This document shows positions 52,647 through 63,655 of a DNA stretch of 64,000 nucleotides, one piece after another (position 1 is the stretch's first letter; each line of letters starts with the position of its first letter). The notes beneath the pieces are model-generated. The model saw only the letters and a program-made list of their open reading frames with translations, did not search any database and was not told the DNA's origin. The translations under genes were made by a program, and so were the position numbers. Source of the stretch: Mycolicibacterium arabiense (GTDB lineage: Bacteria; Actinomycetota; Actinomycetes; Mycobacteriales; Mycobacteriaceae); contig NZ_AP022593.1 of the NCBI RefSeq assembly GCF_010731815.2, positions 1,054,001 to 1,118,000 on the forward strand, read 5' to 3'.

Positions 52647-53077
52647 GACAGTTCGAGCAGCAAGGTAACCGGTCCGTCGTTGACCAGTTCGACCTTCATG
52701 TCGGCGCCGAAGACGCCCGTCTCGACGTCGGCGCCGAGACCGCGCAGCGCGTCGCACATCGCATCGACGAGGGGTTCGGCGACGGCGCCGGGTGCGGCCG
52801 CGTTCCACGACGGCCTCCGCCCCTTCGCCGTGTCGGCGTACAGCGTGAACTGGCTGACCACGAGGATGGGTGCCGCCACGTCGGCAGCGCTGCGCTCACC
52901 GTCGAGAATGCGCAGGCGCCAAAGCTTCTCGGCCATCCGCGCGGCCACGTCGGCGTCGTCGGTGTGCGTGATGCCGACGAGCGCCAGCAGTCCCTGACCT
53001 GCCGGGGCGATCTCCCCTACCACGTCGCCTTCGACCACGACCCGCGCCGAAGTCACCCGTTGCACCAGTACCCGCAT
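52643..53077 (-). CDS. dtd: D-aminoacyl-tRNA deacylase
   Basis: A 144-residue proofreading enzyme that removes D-amino acids, and in some cases glycine, from mischarged tRNA. The SQFTLYAD motif near residue 80 and the cross-subunit [12 protein letters not shown] motif at the C-terminus are intact; [17 protein letters not shown] is the typical start. ATG 53077 was chosen because it gives this N-terminus. It is convergent with urtE (4-bp overlap) and lies downstream of the 254-bp intergenic region beside hisS. Confidence 0.93.
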   Translation of the reverse strand: MRVLVQRVTSARVVVEGDVVGEIAPAGQGLLALVGITHTDDADVAARMAEKLWRLRILDGERSAADVAAPILVVSQFTLYADTAKGRRPSWNAAAPGAVAEPLVDAMCDALRGLGADVETGVFGADMKVELVNDGPVTLLLELS

Positions 53078-53331
53078 GGGCCATGATGCTGCCATCCCCG
53101 CGGTGCTCTGGGTCGCGGGGGTCGACGGCACGCGCCTCGGGGCGGCACCGGACCTTAGCGCTGTGGAGTGTCGACTTACGCTACGCGACACGCTATCTCG
53201 CGTAGCTCAACCCCACACTCGGCGCGTACACCCCGGCTTCGGCCCCACGAGCGTGCGCACACTCCCGCCCCCACCCGGCGTGTCGCCCGCAGACACGCAC
53301 GCTCGCGGGAGGAGGTAACCCAGCAAGCGGC
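53078..53331. repeat. Repeat-rich intergenic region between dtd and hisS
   Basis: This 254-bp stretch carries no convincing gene. It holds GCTACGCGA-N9-TCGCGTAGC (53180-53188 / 53198-53206) and a second inverted repeat, CGAGCGTGCG / CGCACGCTCG (53248-53257 / 53296-53305), around a GC-rich centre with GGCGTGTCGCCCGCAGACACG. The latter resembles a class of short GC-rich repeats seen in mycobacterial intergenic DNA, from memory. It also contains the hisS 3' flank and any dtd promoter. Confidence 0.45.
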
Positions 53332-54606
53332 CTAGAGGAGGCGGACGCGGCCCAGGCGCGCGAGCACGTTGCCCACGACGGCGTCGATGGCCACGTCGAC
53401 CTGCTCGCCGGTGGCCAGGTCCTTGACGCCCACGGTGCCCGCCTCGACGTCGCGGTCGCCGGCAACCAGGGCCATCGACGCACCGGAGCGGTCGGCAGCC
53501 TTCATCGCGCTCTTCATGCTGCGGTCGCCGTAGGCCAGGTCCACCCGAACACCCGCATCCCGCAGCGCCGCACCCAGTTTCGCCAACTCGAGCTTCGCCG
53601 CGTCGCCCAGCGGCACGGCGAACACGTCGACGGCGCTCGTCTGGCCCACCGTCTTGCCCTCGGCCTTGAGCGCGAGCAGCGTCCGGTCCACGCCGAGCCC
53701 GAAACCGATGCCGGACAGGTCACGCCCGCCGAGCTGGCGCATCAACCCGTCGTAGCGTCCACCGCCACCGATACCCGACTGCGCGCCGAGACCGTCGTGG
53801 ACGAACTCGAACGTCGTCTTCGTGTAGTAGTCCAGCCCGCGCACCATTCGCGGGTTGATCACGTACGGCACCCGCAGCGCGTCGAGATGCGCGAGCACCG
53901 TGTCGAAGTGCTGCTTGGCCACGTCGGACAGGTGGTCCATCATCACCGGGGCGTCAGCGGTCATCTTCCGCACGTGCGGCCGCTTGTCGTCGAGCACCCG
54001 TAGCGGGTTGATCTCGGCCCGCCGCCGGGTGTCCTCGTCGAGGTCGAGCTTGAACAGGAACTCCTGCAACAACTCTCGATACTGCGGTCGGCACGTGTCA
54101 TCGCCCAGGGAGGTGATCTCCAGGCGAAAGCCGTCGAGCCCGAGCGCACGGAACCCACTGTCGGCGATGGCGATCACCTCGGCGTCGAGCGCCGGGTCGT
54201 CGACGCCGATGGCCTCGACGCCCACCTGCTGCAGCTGCCGGTAACGACCGGCCTGCGGGCGCTCGTAGCGGAAGAACGGACCCGAGTAGCAGAGCTTGGC
54301 GGGCAGCGCACCGCGGTCGATGCCGTGCTCGATGACGGCGCGCATCACGCCCGCGGTGCCCTCGGGCCGCAGGGTCACCGACCGCTCCCCGCGATCGGCG
54401 AAGGTGTACATCTCCTTGGACACGACGTCGGTGGACTCCCCCACGCCGCGCGCGAACAGGGACGTGTCCTCGAAGATCGGTAGCTCGACGTAGCCGTAGC
54501 CGGCACGACGGGCCGACTCCAGCAGACCGTCGCGGACGGCGACGAACTGGGCGGACTCGGGCGGCAGGTAATCCGGGACGCCCTTGGGCGCCTGAAATTC
54601 GCTCAT
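53332..54606 (-). CDS. hisS: Histidyl-tRNA synthetase
   Basis: A 424-residue class II synthetase. Motif 2 region is [26 protein letters not shown], the histidine-recognition motif is [14 protein letters not shown], motif 3 is [15 protein letters not shown], and the C-terminal anticodon-binding domain has the usual [13 protein letters not shown] start and [17 protein letters not shown]. The ATG at 54606 overlaps the metallo-hydrolase gene stop by one base (TGATG), so the two are translationally coupled. The gene order matches M. tuberculosis Rv2580c-Rv2581c. Confidence 0.97.
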   Translation of the reverse strand: MSEFQAPKGVPDYLPPESAQFVAVRDGLLESARRAGYGYVELPIFEDTSLFARGVGESTDVVSKEMYTFADRGERSVTLRPEGTAGVMRAVIEHGIDRGALPAKLCYSGPFFRYERPQAGRYRQLQQVGVEAIGVDDPALDAEVIAIADSGFRALGLDGFRLEITSLGDDTCRPQYRELLQEFLFKLDLDEDTRRRAEINPLRVLDDKRPHVRKMTADAPVMMDHLSDVAKQHFDTVLAHLDALRVPYVINPRMVRGLDYYTKTTFEFVHDGLGAQSGIGGGGRYDGLMRQLGGRDLSGIGFGLGVDRTLLALKAEGKTVGQTSAVDVFAVPLGDAAKLELAKLGAALRDAGVRVDLAYGDRSMKSAMKAADRSGASMALVAGDRDVEAGTVGVKDLATGEQVDVAIDAVVGNVLARLGRVRLL

Positions 54607-55304
54607 CACAGACCTTCGAGGAAGGGGTTGGTTCGGCGTTCGGCGCCGATGGTGGTCTTCTCGCCGTGCCCCGGCAGCACCACGGTGGAGTCGTCGAGGA
54701 CCAACAGCTTCTCGACGATCGACGTGTAGAGGTCGCGACCGCTGCCACCCTCGAGATCCGTCCGGCCGATCGACTTCTTGAACAGCGTGTCGCCCGTGAA
54801 CGCCATCTCCGCCGGCCCGTTCGCCCACGACATCCCCGAGTCGCTTCGCTCCTGCCCGCCGGCAACGCGGAACGTCACCGACCCCCTGGTGTGCCCCGGG
54901 GTGTGGTCGACGGTGACGGTCATGCCGCCGAGTTCGATCTTGTCGCCGTCGCGGTCGAGTTCGACGACCTGCCGCGGCTCGGTGAACATCACTCCGACCG
55001 CGAGTTGAGCGAGCCGAGGACCGAAGCCCTTGATCGGATCCTTGAGCATGGCCCGGTCCTCGGGGTGGATGAAGGCCGGGCACCCGTAGGTGTCCGCAAC
55101 CTTCTGCGCGGACCAGACGTGGTCGATGTGCCCGTGGGTGAGCAGCACCGCCGCCGGAGTCAGCCGGTTCTCGTCGAGGATCTTGCGCAGCCGCGGCATG
55201 GCCTTCTGGCCTGGGTCGACGATGATCGCGTCAGCGCCCTGACTCGGGGCGAGGACATAGCAGTTGCACTGCAGCCATCCCGCAGGGAAACCGGTGATCA
55301 ACAC
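54606..55304 (-). CDS. Metallo-beta-lactamase-fold hydrolase (glyoxalase II-like) with in-frame repeat insertion
   Basis: A 232-residue metallo-hydrolase related to glyoxalase II. The zinc motif HxHxDH is [10 protein letters not shown] near residue 60, and further ligands are the His in [10 protein letters not shown], the Asp in AFTGDTLF and the His in LPGHGEKTT. It probably hydrolyses a thioester such as a thiol-linked hydroxyacid. Between the FRVAG strand and AFTGDTLF lies an extra segment [19 protein letters not shown], encoded by the 30-bp element also present in aspS. The frame and all ligands are intact. GTG 55304 was chosen as start. Confidence 0.9.
   Translation of the reverse strand: MLITGFPAGWLQCNCYVLAPSQGADAIIVDPGQKAMPRLRKILDENRLTPAAVLLTHGHIDHVWSAQKVADTYGCPAFIHPEDRAMLKDPIKGFGPRLAQLAVGVMFTEPRQVVELDRDGDKIELGGMTVTVDHTPGHTRGSVTFRVAGGQERSDSGMSWANGPAEMAFTGDTLFKKSIGRTDLEGGSGRDLYTSIVEKLLVLDDSTVVLPGHGEKTTIGAERRTNPFLEGL
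54833..54862 (-). repeat. 30-bp dispersed element, copy 2, inside the metallo-hydrolase gene
   Basis: This copy has CCCCGAGTCGCTTCGCTCCT followed by GCCCGCCGG on the plus strand and differs from the aspS copy at two of 30 positions. It is read in the same frame as the aspS copy, giving GGQERSDSG. It falls in a loop just before the AFTGDTLF metal-binding motif. The inner part is an imperfect palindrome (GAGTCGCT/CGCTC). Confidence 0.8.
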
Positions 55305-55466
55305 GGAGTCCAGTTTCCCACCTCGTGGTCGGCTGCCAGTCGTGCGGGTCGCGGGACCTCTTTTCAGGCATTCCTGGCACACTCGGTGCCGAACGCGAGT
55401 GAGGTCGCCGTCCCGGCGACACCCCGTTCACCGAAGAACGAAGCGATCACCAGGAGGACAGCGGCG

Positions 55467-56348
<882 letters not shown>

Positions 56349-56367
56349 CACCACCGGTGTCGACCCC

Positions 56368-57381
56368 GTGACCGTTCCGCCCCCGGCACCAGGACCGCCA
56401 CAGCCATACCCGTACGGCGACCCACAGCCGTACGGGTATGGCTACGGGCCACCACCGCCGACCGGAACCAACGGGCTCGCAATCGCGTCGCTGATCTTTG
56501 CGTTCCTGTTCGCGCCGCTCGGCATCCTGTTCGGCCACCTCTCGCTGGCGCAGATCAAGCGCACCGGCGAGCAGGGGCACGGCCTGGCGCTGGCCGGCCT
56601 GATCCTCGGGTACGTCCTGACCGCTCTCGGCATCCTGTTCCTGGTCGCGACGATCGTCGTCGCGAGCCTCGCGATCCAGGCCGTCGACGACTACCGAGCC
56701 CAGAACCCCGGCTTCCCCGGCACCACGGCAGGCCCGCTCCCGCAGAACGGCCTGCCGCCGTTCAAACCGCCGGCGACGCTGGGTTCCAACTGCCAGTACC
56801 CGGCGACCACCGAGGCCGCCAGCAGGCCCAGCCGGCCGCCGCGTACCGGCCGGGTGCCCACCACACCCCCGGTCGTGGACGCCACCCTGGTCACCGACTC
56901 GGGTGCGATCGGCCTGCGGCTCGACAACGCCAAGTCGCCGTGCACGGTCAACAGCTTCGTCAGCCTCGCGCAGCAGGGGTACTTCGACGGCACCACCTGC
57001 CACCGGCTCACCACGTCGGAGTCGTTACGGGTGCTGCAGTGCGGTGACCCGTCGGGCACCGGAAGCGGCGGGCCCGGTTACCGCTTCCCCAACGAGTACC
57101 CCACGAACCAGTACCGGATGACCGATCCCGCGTTGCAGCAGCCGGTGCGCTACCCGCGCGGGACGCTCGCGATGGCCAACAGCGGCCCGGGCACCAACGG
57201 CAGTCAGTTCTTCGTCGTCTACGAGGATTCGGCCATGCCGCCCACGTACGCGGTGTTCGGCACGGTCGACGAGACCGGTCTCGCGGTGGTCGACCGGATC
57301 GCGGCCGACGGCGTCGAGGACGGGTCCGACGACGGGGCGCCGAAGTCGGCGGTGACCGTCGAATCCGTGCGTCTGGACTGA
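56368..57381 (+). CDS. Second peptidyl-prolyl cis-trans isomerase, with DUF4190 membrane region
   Basis: A 337-residue cyclophilin paralogue located 19 bp after the first. The N-terminus is rich in Pro, Tyr and Gly (residues 4-32), then comes a DUF4190 module with two membrane helices (GLAIASLIFAFLFAPLGILFGHLSLAQIK and GLILGYVLTALGILFLVATIV). The cyclophilin domain closely follows that of ppiB: CHRLTT, LQCGDPSGTGSGGPGYRFPNE, MANSGPGTNGSQFFVVYEDS. The pair looks like a tandem duplication in which the anchor was replaced. The Pro/Tyr-rich start includes a 17-bp perfect inverted repeat. GTG 56368. Confidence 0.88.
   Translation: MTVPPPAPGPPQPYPYGDPQPYGYGYGPPPPTGTNGLAIASLIFAFLFAPLGILFGHLSLAQIKRTGEQGHGLALAGLILGYVLTALGILFLVATIVVASLAIQAVDDYRAQNPGFPGTTAGPLPQNGLPPFKPPATLGSNCQYPATTEAASRPSRPPRTGRVPTTPPVVDATLVTDSGAIGLRLDNAKSPCTVNSFVSLAQQGYFDGTTCHRLTTSESLRVLQCGDPSGTGSGGPGYRFPNEYPTNQYRMTDPALQQPVRYPRGTLAMANSGPGTNGSQFFVVYEDSAMPPTYAVFGTVDETGLAVVDRIAADGVEDGSDDGAPKSAVTVESVRLD
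56402..56443. repeat. Perfect 17-bp inverted repeat inside the second cyclophilin gene
   Basis: AGCCATACCCGTACGGC pairs with GCCGTACGGGTATGGCT across an 8-nt loop. It covers codons 12-26 of the gene, encoding the PYPYGDPQPYGYG region, and lies about 35 bp after the start codon. The mRNA would fold into a very stable stem near the start. It could have arisen by duplication and inversion of a Pro/Tyr/Gly codon repeat. Confidence 0.85.
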
Positions 57382-57386
57382 CGTCG

Positions 57387-57761
57387 CTAGCGCGCGGCCT
57401 GGGACGACGGCGCCGCTTCACGGTTCGCCTTGCCCACGACGGACGCCAGCAGACCGGGGACTGCGCGGTCGACGTCGTCGACCCGCAACCGCTGATGGAT
57501 CTGGCCGTCGTGCACCAGCCGTTCGGTGAGACCCGCCTCGCGCAGGATCTTGAAGTGGTGGGTGGCGGTCGACTTGTTGATGCCGTCGTAGAGCAGGGCG
57601 CACGGCGTCGGCTCGCCCGCGTTCATCAGCCTGCGCACCATCTCGAGCCGGACCGGGTCGGCCAGGGCGGACAGGATCCGGTGCACGCCGGCGACGGGCG
57701 CGACGTCGAGGCTCTCGCTTGTCACTCCCGTGCCCTCCGTCACAACCGGTTTGATGACCAT
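57387..57761 (-). CDS. ArsR family regulator divergent from an MFS transporter
   Basis: A 124-residue winged helix-turn-helix protein. After a 25-residue N-terminal extension comes RILSALADPVRLEMVRRLMNAGEPTPCALLYDGINKSTATHHFKILREAGLTERLVHDGQIHQRLR, the ArsR DNA-binding core, with the recognition helix near STATHHFKIL. A single cysteine (PTPCAL) could sense oxidants, but no metal site is obvious. ATG 57761 is used; a GTG 36 bp downstream is an alternative. It is divergent from the MFS gene, suggesting repression of it, and lies 5 bp from the convergent cyclophilin gene. Confidence 0.85.
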   Translation of the reverse strand: MVIKPVVTEGTGVTSESLDVAPVAGVHRILSALADPVRLEMVRRLMNAGEPTPCALLYDGINKSTATHHFKILREAGLTERLVHDGQIHQRLRVDDVDRAVPGLLASVVGKANREAAPSSQAAR

Positions 57762-57821
57762 CGAACCCGAGCGTACTCTCGACCGAGTTCGACGTCCGTC
57801 AAACCATGCGCAGGAGGCACC

Positions 57822-59033
57822 GTGACAGTGGCCCCGACCGACCGGCTCGCCGGTGAGTCGCAGCGCTGGGCGTACTCGCTGCTGCTGGTGCTGTCCGGCG
57901 TCGCGCTCGGCGTCTCCGGCCTACCCGCCCCGCTCTATCGGATGTACGAAGAGGTCTGGCACCTCTCGCCGCTGTCCACGACCATCGTGTTCGCCGTCTA
58001 CGCCGTCGCCGCGCTCGGCGCGGTCCTGGTCTCCGGACGGATCTCCGACGTGATCGGCCGCAAGCCGGTGCTGCTCGGCGCACTCGCCGCGATGATCGTC
58101 GGCCTAGGCGTGTTCCTCATCGCCGACAACATGGCGCTGTTGATCGTGGCCAGGGCCATTCACGGGGCCGCCGTTGGCTCCATCGTCGTCGCAGGCGCTG
58201 CGGCGCTGCTCGACCTGCGACCGGACCACGGTGTGCGCTCCGGGCAGCTCAGCGGCGTCGCCTTCAACATCGGCATGACGGTCGCCATCCTCGGCTCCTC
58301 GCTGCTGGCCCAGTACGTGCCCCACCCCATGCGCACCCCGTACGCGGTGGTCGCCGTCGTCTGCGCGGTCGTCGGGGTGGGAGTGATCGCCTTGCGCGAG
58401 CCGCACTCCGCCCGCTCGTCGGGACCGATCCGCATCGCGAAACCGTCTGTGCCGCGCGAGATCCGCGGCGACTTCTGGTTCTCCGCCCTCGGCGTCATCG
58501 CGTCGTGGTCGGTGCTCGGCGTGCTGCTCTCGCTCTACCCCGCGCTCGCGTCGGCGCAGACCGGTGTGCACAACCTCGTCTTCGGTGGCGCGGTCGTCGG
58601 TGCCACGGCGTTCTCGGCGGCCATCGCGCAGCTGTTCGCGACCCGCGTGCCCGCACGGCGGGCGGCCATCATCGGCGACGTCGGCATGGCGGTGGCTCTC
58701 GGGCTGACGATCCCGGCGCTGGCCACCCACCAGTGGCTCCTCGTCCTGGGCGCCGCAGCCCTGCTCGGCGCGACGTTCGGCCTCAGCTTCGGTGGCTCGC
58801 TGCGGCACCTGTCCAACGTCGTGCCCGCCGACCGCCGCGGCGAGACCATGTCGGCGTACTACCTGCTGGCCTACACGGCGATGGCAGTCCCGACGCTCGT
58901 CGCGGGCTGGGCGGCCACGCAGTGGGAACTCGGCGCCGTGTTCCCGTGGTTCGCCGGCGCCGTCGGCGTGGCCTGCATCGCCGCCGCGGTGGTCGGCGCC
59001 GTCAGCACGCGACGCGCGGCCGAGTCGATCTGA
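57822..59033 (+). CDS. Major facilitator superfamily transporter
   Basis: A 403-residue MFS protein with twelve predicted membrane helices. The A-motif after helix 2 is GRISDVIGRKPVLLGA, close to the ideal GxLaDrxGrkp. The start VTVAPTDRLAGESQRW leads into helix 1 (LLLVLSGVALGVSGLPAPL). It is probably a drug or metabolite exporter controlled by the divergent ArsR protein. GTG 57822 sits only 4 bp after AGGAGG; GTG 57828, with 10 bp spacing, is equally possible. It ends 4 bp before the convergent relA. Confidence 0.87.
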   Translation: MTVAPTDRLAGESQRWAYSLLLVLSGVALGVSGLPAPLYRMYEEVWHLSPLSTTIVFAVYAVAALGAVLVSGRISDVIGRKPVLLGALAAMIVGLGVFLIADNMALLIVARAIHGAAVGSIVVAGAAALLDLRPDHGVRSGQLSGVAFNIGMTVAILGSSLLAQYVPHPMRTPYAVVAVVCAVVGVGVIALREPHSARSSGPIRIAKPSVPREIRGDFWFSALGVIASWSVLGVLLSLYPALASAQTGVHNLVFGGAVVGATAFSAAIAQLFATRVPARRAAIIGDVGMAVALGLTIPALATHQWLLVLGAAALLGATFGLSFGGSLRHLSNVVPADRRGETMSAYYLLAYTAMAVPTLVAGWAATQWELGAVFPWFAGAVGVACIAAAVVGAVSTRRAAESI

Positions 59034-59037
59034 GCGG

Positions 59038-61377
59038 CTAGGCCGCCGACGTCACGCGGTAGACGTCGAACACGCCCTCCACGTTGCGCACCACGTTCAG
59101 TACGTGGCCGAGGTGCTTGGGATCGCCCATCTCGAAGGTGAACCGGCTGATCGCCACGCGGTCGTTCGACGTGGTGACCGACGCCGAGAGGATGTTGACC
59201 TTCTCGTCGGCCAGCACCCGCGTCACGTCCGACAGCAGCCGGTGCCGGTCGAGCGCCTCGACCTGAATGGCGACCAGGAACACCGACGACGGGCCCGGCG
59301 CCCACTTCACGTCGATCAGGCGTTCCGATTGTTGTTGCAGCGATTCGGCATTCGTGCAGTCGGTGCGGTGCACGCTGACGCCGCCGCCGCGGGTCACGAA
59401 GCCCATGATGTTGTCGCCGGGCACCGGCGTACAACACTTGGCCAGCTTGGTCAGCACGCCTGCCGCACCGGGGACCGATACGCCGACGTCGTCGCTGGTG
59501 CACTGGCGCACCGGCATCGTCGCGGGAGTCGACCGCTCGGCGATCTCGTCCTCGGCCTCCTCGTCACCACCGAGCTGGGCCACCAGACGCTGCACCACGT
59601 GCCGCGCGGAGACGTGCCCCTCGCCGACCGCGGTGTACAGCGCGGAGACGTCGGTGTACCGCAGCTCGCGCGCCAGCGCGGCCATCGACTCGGCATTCAC
59701 CAAGCGCTGCAACGGAAGTCCGCCGCGGCGCACCTCACGCGCGATCGAGTCCTTGCCCGAGTCGAGCGCCTCCTCGCGGCGCTCCTTGGCGAACCACTGC
59801 CGGATCTTGGCCTTCGCGCGGGGCGACACCACGAACGTCTGCCAGTCCCGTGAAGGACCCGCGTTGGGCGCCTTCGAGGTGAACACCTCGACCGCCTCAC
59901 CGTTCTCGAGCTTGCGTTCGAGCGCGACGAGCCTGCCGTTCACCCGCGCTCCGATGCAGCGGTGCCCCACCTCGGTGTGCACGGCGTAGGCGAAGTCGAC
60001 CGGCGTCGAACCCGTGGGCAGCGTGATCACGTCGCCCTTGGGGGTGAACACGAAGATCTCCTGCACCGCAAGGTCGTAACGCAGCGACTCGAGGAACTCC
60101 CCGGGGTCGGCGGCCTCCCGCTGCCAGTCCAGCAGTTGCCGCATCCACGCCATGTCGTCGATCTCGGCGGCGGCGTTGGTCGCCGGTAAACCGTTGCGGC
60201 CCTTGGCCTCCTTGTACCGCCAGTGCGCGGCGATGCCGAACTCGGCGGTCTTGTGCATCTCCTGCGTGCGGAGCTGCACCTCCAGCGGCTTGCCCTCGGG
60301 GCCGATCACGGTCGTGTGCAGCGACTGGTAGACGCCGTACCGGGGCTGGGCGATGTAGTCCTTGAACCGGCCCGCCATCGGCTGCCACAGCGAGTGCACG
60401 ACGCCGACGGCGGCGTAGCAGTCGCGGATCTCGTCGCACAGGATGCGCACGCCGACCAGGTCGTGGATGTCGTCGAAGTCGCGGCCCTTGACGATCATCT
60501 TCTGGTAGATCGACCAGTAGTGCTTGGGCCTGCCCTCGACGACCGCGCTGATCTTCGAGGCGTTCAGCGAGGCGATGATCTCGCCCCGCACCTTCGCCAG
60601 ATACGTGTCGCGCGACGGCGCCCGGTCGGCGACCAGGCGCACGATCTCCTCGTACTTCTTCGGGTGCAGGATCGCGAACGACAGGTCCTCGAGTTCCCAC
60701 TTGACCGTCGCCATCCCGAGCCGGTGGGCCAGCGGAGCGATCACCTCGAGCGTCTCGCGCGCCTTGCGGGCCTGCTTCTCCGGCGGCAGGAACCGCATCG
60801 TGCGCATGTTGTGCAACCGGTCGGCGACCTTGATCACCAGCACGCGCGGATCGCGCGCCATCGCGATGATCATCTTGCGGATGGTCTCGCCCTCCGCGGC
60901 CGACCCCAGCGCGACCTTGTCAAGCTTGGTGACGCCGTCGACGAGGTGGCCGACCTCGGTGCCGAACTCGGCGGTCAGCGCCTCCAGCGTGTAGCCGGTG
61001 TCCTCGACCGTGTCGTGCAGCAGCGCGGCAATGAGCGTCGTGGTGTCCATCCCCAGCTCGGCGAGGATGTTCGCGACGGCCAGCGGGTGGGTGATGTACG
61101 GGTCGCCCGAGCGGCGCATCTGATCGGCGTGCCGCTGCTCGGCCACCTCGTATGCACGCTGCAGCAGCGTGAGGTTGGCCTTCGGGTAGAACTCCCTGTG
61201 CACTGCGACCAGCGGCTCGAGCACGGGGTTCACCGCGCTGCGCTGCGCGGTCATGCGCCGTGCGAGCCGGGCCCGCACGCGCCGCGACGCGCTGGAGGTC
61301 GACTTCGGCGGGTCGACGGCATCGGCCGGGATGACCGGCATCGGTTGCGTCTGCGTCAGGGCATGATCGTCAGCCAC
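59038..61377 (-). CDS. relA: Bifunctional (p)ppGpp synthetase/hydrolase RelA/SpoT homologue
   Basis: A 779-residue enzyme that makes and degrades the alarmone (p)ppGpp. In order: an N-terminal HD hydrolase domain ([18 protein letters not shown], then [13 protein letters not shown] with the HD pair near residue 117), the synthetase domain ([46 protein letters not shown]), a TGS domain ([24 protein letters not shown]), a conserved-cysteine region ([15 protein letters not shown]) and a C-terminal ACT domain. Both catalytic halves look intact, as expected for mycobacterial Rel (Rv2583c). GTG 61377 has AGGAGG 7 bp upstream. Confidence 0.97.
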   Translation of the reverse strand: MADDHALTQTQPMPVIPADAVDPPKSTSSASRRVRARLARRMTAQRSAVNPVLEPLVAVHREFYPKANLTLLQRAYEVAEQRHADQMRRSGDPYITHPLAVANILAELGMDTTTLIAALLHDTVEDTGYTLEALTAEFGTEVGHLVDGVTKLDKVALGSAAEGETIRKMIIAMARDPRVLVIKVADRLHNMRTMRFLPPEKQARKARETLEVIAPLAHRLGMATVKWELEDLSFAILHPKKYEEIVRLVADRAPSRDTYLAKVRGEIIASLNASKISAVVEGRPKHYWSIYQKMIVKGRDFDDIHDLVGVRILCDEIRDCYAAVGVVHSLWQPMAGRFKDYIAQPRYGVYQSLHTTVIGPEGKPLEVQLRTQEMHKTAEFGIAAHWRYKEAKGRNGLPATNAAAEIDDMAWMRQLLDWQREAADPGEFLESLRYDLAVQEIFVFTPKGDVITLPTGSTPVDFAYAVHTEVGHRCIGARVNGRLVALERKLENGEAVEVFTSKAPNAGPSRDWQTFVVSPRAKAKIRQWFAKERREEALDSGKDSIAREVRRGGLPLQRLVNAESMAALARELRYTDVSALYTAVGEGHVSARHVVQRLVAQLGGDEEAEDEIAERSTPATMPVRQCTSDDVGVSVPGAAGVLTKLAKCCTPVPGDNIMGFVTRGGGVSVHRTDCTNAESLQQQSERLIDVKWAPGPSSVFLVAIQVEALDRHRLLSDVTRVLADEKVNILSASVTTSNDRVAISRFTFEMGDPKHLGHVLNVVRNVEGVFDVYRVTSAA

Positions 61378-61448
61378 GTCACCACCTCCTGACCTCTGCC
61401 GGCATCTCGAGGATATCCCTCAGTCTGCGCTGCGCTTCGCACGAGCGC

Positions 61449-62000
61449 TCACTGCACCACCGTCAGGCTCGTCACCTTCAACTCACCCACGACCGCGCGC
61501 CCACCGAGCGCCTCCAACTCGAGCAGTACGGCGGCGCCCACGACGATCGCCCCTGCCCGCTCCAGCAGCTTCACCGTCGCTGCGACCGTGCCGCCGGTCG
61601 CGAGTACGTCGTCGATCACCAGAACGCGTTTGCCGGTCAGATCGATTCCATCGGCGGGAATCTCCAGCGTGGCGGTGCCGTATTCGAGGGTGTAGGTCTC
61701 GCTGAACACCGGCGGCGGCAGCTTGCCGCCCTTGCGTACTGCCAGCACGCCCGTGCCGAGCCTGATCGCCACAGCCGCCCCCAGCAGGAACCCCCTGGCG
61801 TCGATGCCTGCCACCATGTCGCAGCCGTCGGCGACCTCGGCAAGTGCCTCGGTGATCGTGGCCAGCCCCGCAGGGTCGGCGAGCACCGGCGTCAGGTCCT
61901 TGAACTGGATGCCCGGCTCGGGGAAGTCGGCGACCTCCCGGGTCAGCGACGCGATGGCCTGGGACGCCGCCGACGTACCGTCGGCATCAGTCTCGCTCAC
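61449..62000 (-). CDS. apt: Adenine phosphoribosyltransferase
   Basis: A 183-residue salvage enzyme that makes AMP from adenine and [22 protein letters not shown] is the adenine phosphoribosyltransferase start, [17 protein letters not shown] follows, and the PRPP-binding loop is [17 protein letters not shown]. Start GTG at 62000 overlaps the upstream lipoprotein stop (GTGA), so it is translationally coupled. It lies 71 bp from relA, the usual order in actinobacteria. Confidence 0.95.
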   Translation of the reverse strand: MSETDADGTSAASQAIASLTREVADFPEPGIQFKDLTPVLADPAGLATITEALAEVADGCDMVAGIDARGFLLGAAVAIRLGTGVLAVRKGGKLPPPVFSETYTLEYGTATLEIPADGIDLTGKRVLVIDDVLATGGTVAATVKLLERAGAIVVGAAVLLELEALGGRAVVGELKVTSLTVVQ

Positions 62001-63649
62001 GATTCCAGCGCCCAGCGGTCCATGTTCCAGCCGGCACCCCAACGGGTCGGATTGCTACTCACGGCGTCCATCTTGGTCGATACCAGCAGCATGCGCTGCT
62101 GGCGGTACAGCGGAAGCGTCGGCATGCCGTCCCACAGCACGCGACTTCCCTCGCCGAGCAGGCGTGCGGACTCCTTCGGGTCGGCGGTGACGGCCAGCGC
62201 GCCGATGATGCCGTCGATCTGCTCGTTGGAGTATCCCGAGAGGTTGTTGCCGTTGCCGGTGTGCAGTTCGTAGGCGTCCATCGCCGACGAGCCCGTGGAG
62301 CCACTGCCCACTGCTCCCCCGGTGCTCGCCAGCAGGGCGTCGATCTGACCGTCGCGCAGCGCCTGCGGCCCGACCCCGTCGCCTGCGGCGTCCTCCACCA
62401 CGATCCCGGCAGGCTCGCACGCCTTGGCGATCGTCCCCGCGATCGCGGCCAGGCGGGCGTTGGGAGTCTGGTAGCCCAGTCGCACGGTGAGCGGCCTCCC
62501 CCCGATGGCGTCGCGTGCGGCGCCGGGGTTGGCGACGACGAACTGCTCTGCGCCGCCGCCGTTCTCGGCCGCGGTGATCGAATCCTCGGCCGCGGGGTTG
62601 AGCCTGTTGTTGGCGATGGGCACCTCGGCGTTGCGCGCGATCACGTCGCGCGGCGTGCACAGCGCCAGCGCCCGGCGCGCCACGGGGTCGGCCACCGAAC
62701 CCCTTGCGCCGAAGATGATCTGCTCGATACCGGCGGACGGCGCGTCGGTGCGGGTGTAGTCGTCGGAGAGCGTCAGCGTGCCCGACGAACCGGCGGCGAC
62801 GTCCACGACGTCATAGAACCCCTCGTTGACGCGGTCCTGGATGTCGGCGCCGCGGGGCCACACCGTGATCTCGGCGGTGACGGGCTTGGCGCCCCACCAC
62901 TTGTCGTTGGCGACCAAGACCACCGCGCCGTCGTCGGTCACGGCGCCGAGCTTGTACGGGCCCGACGACGGGAACTTCTTCAGGTCGACGTCCGGCGTTA
63001 GGTTCCACGTCTGATTCCAGGCGGTGGCGATGCGGTCGACGGTCGGAACGTCACCGGACTGCAGCGCGGTGGTGACCCCGCCGTCGCCGAGACCGAGTTC
63101 GTCGGCGAGCACGTGCGACGGCATCATCGACGTCGCGGCGAACAGCTGCCCGTAGTCGACGAACCCGCGATCCTGGGCGAACGTGACCCTGGCCTTCTTC
63201 TGACCCGGAGCGCAGTCGATGGACGCGATGTCGCCGTAGCCTGCGCGATTGGCGGCGTCGAAGCCCTGGAACCGGCCGGACTGCGCGGCCCAGGCGAGCA
63301 CCATGTCGTCGCACGTGATCGGCTTGCCGTCGGAGTAGACCGCGCTGTCGCTGATCTCGTAGTCGAGCACCTGCGGGCTGCGTCCCACCACCGAGATCGA
63401 CCCGAAGTCGCGGTCACCGACGATCTGCCCTTCGGGCCCGTGGTAGTTGAACCCGGTCAGGACACGCGAGAACGCCTGCGGCCCACCGGATGCAGCGCCC
63501 ACCACGGTGTTGGTGTTGTAGGTGACCAGCGTGCCGTCGACGGCGTAGTCGATCTGATCGGCCGTGCTTCCAGAGCACGACGCGGTCAGCCCGGCGACGA
63601 GTGACAGCGTGGCTGCGAGGATCGCAGTTCGCCGAAAGCGGGCAGCCAT
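61997..63649 (-). CDS. Family-5 extracellular solute-binding lipoprotein (Rv2585c-like)
   Basis: A 550-residue peptide/oligopeptide-type binding protein. The signal peptide runs through [18 protein letters not shown], a lipobox-like site with Cys near 25. The mature part follows the SBP family-5 layout: a beta domain with [20 protein letters not shown], the hinge region [28 protein letters not shown], and the C-terminal [46 protein letters not shown]. No matching permease or ATPase genes lie nearby. ATG 63649 is used; GTG 63655 directly after the secF stop is an alternative. It is coupled to apt and follows secF. Confidence 0.88.
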   Translation of the reverse strand: MAARFRRTAILAATLSLVAGLTASCSGSTADQIDYAVDGTLVTYNTNTVVGAASGGPQAFSRVLTGFNYHGPEGQIVGDRDFGSISVVGRSPQVLDYEISDSAVYSDGKPITCDDMVLAWAAQSGRFQGFDAANRAGYGDIASIDCAPGQKKARVTFAQDRGFVDYGQLFAATSMMPSHVLADELGLGDGGVTTALQSGDVPTVDRIATAWNQTWNLTPDVDLKKFPSSGPYKLGAVTDDGAVVLVANDKWWGAKPVTAEITVWPRGADIQDRVNEGFYDVVDVAAGSSGTLTLSDDYTRTDAPSAGIEQIIFGARGSVADPVARRALALCTPRDVIARNAEVPIANNRLNPAAEDSITAAENGGGAEQFVVANPGAARDAIGGRPLTVRLGYQTPNARLAAIAGTIAKACEPAGIVVEDAAGDGVGPQALRDGQIDALLASTGGAVGSGSTGSSAMDAYELHTGNGNNLSGYSNEQIDGIIGALAVTADPKESARLLGEGSRVLWDGMPTLPLYRQQRMLLVSTKMDAVSSNPTRWGAGWNMDRWALES

Positions 63650-63655
63650 CGCCAC

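Noticed and set aside
57761..57792. TCGAAC at 57761-57766 and GTTCGA at 57787-57792 in the ArsR/MFS divergent region, resembling LexA half-sites
   Set aside because: The spacer is 20 bp, whereas the SOS box needs 4 bp, so these are not one LexA site.
61390..61448. GC-rich stretch between relA and apt with CTGCGCTGCGCTTCGC, resembling the 30-bp dispersed element
   Set aside because: Alignment with the two real copies gives only short matches (CGCT, TTCGC), so it is not counted as a third copy.
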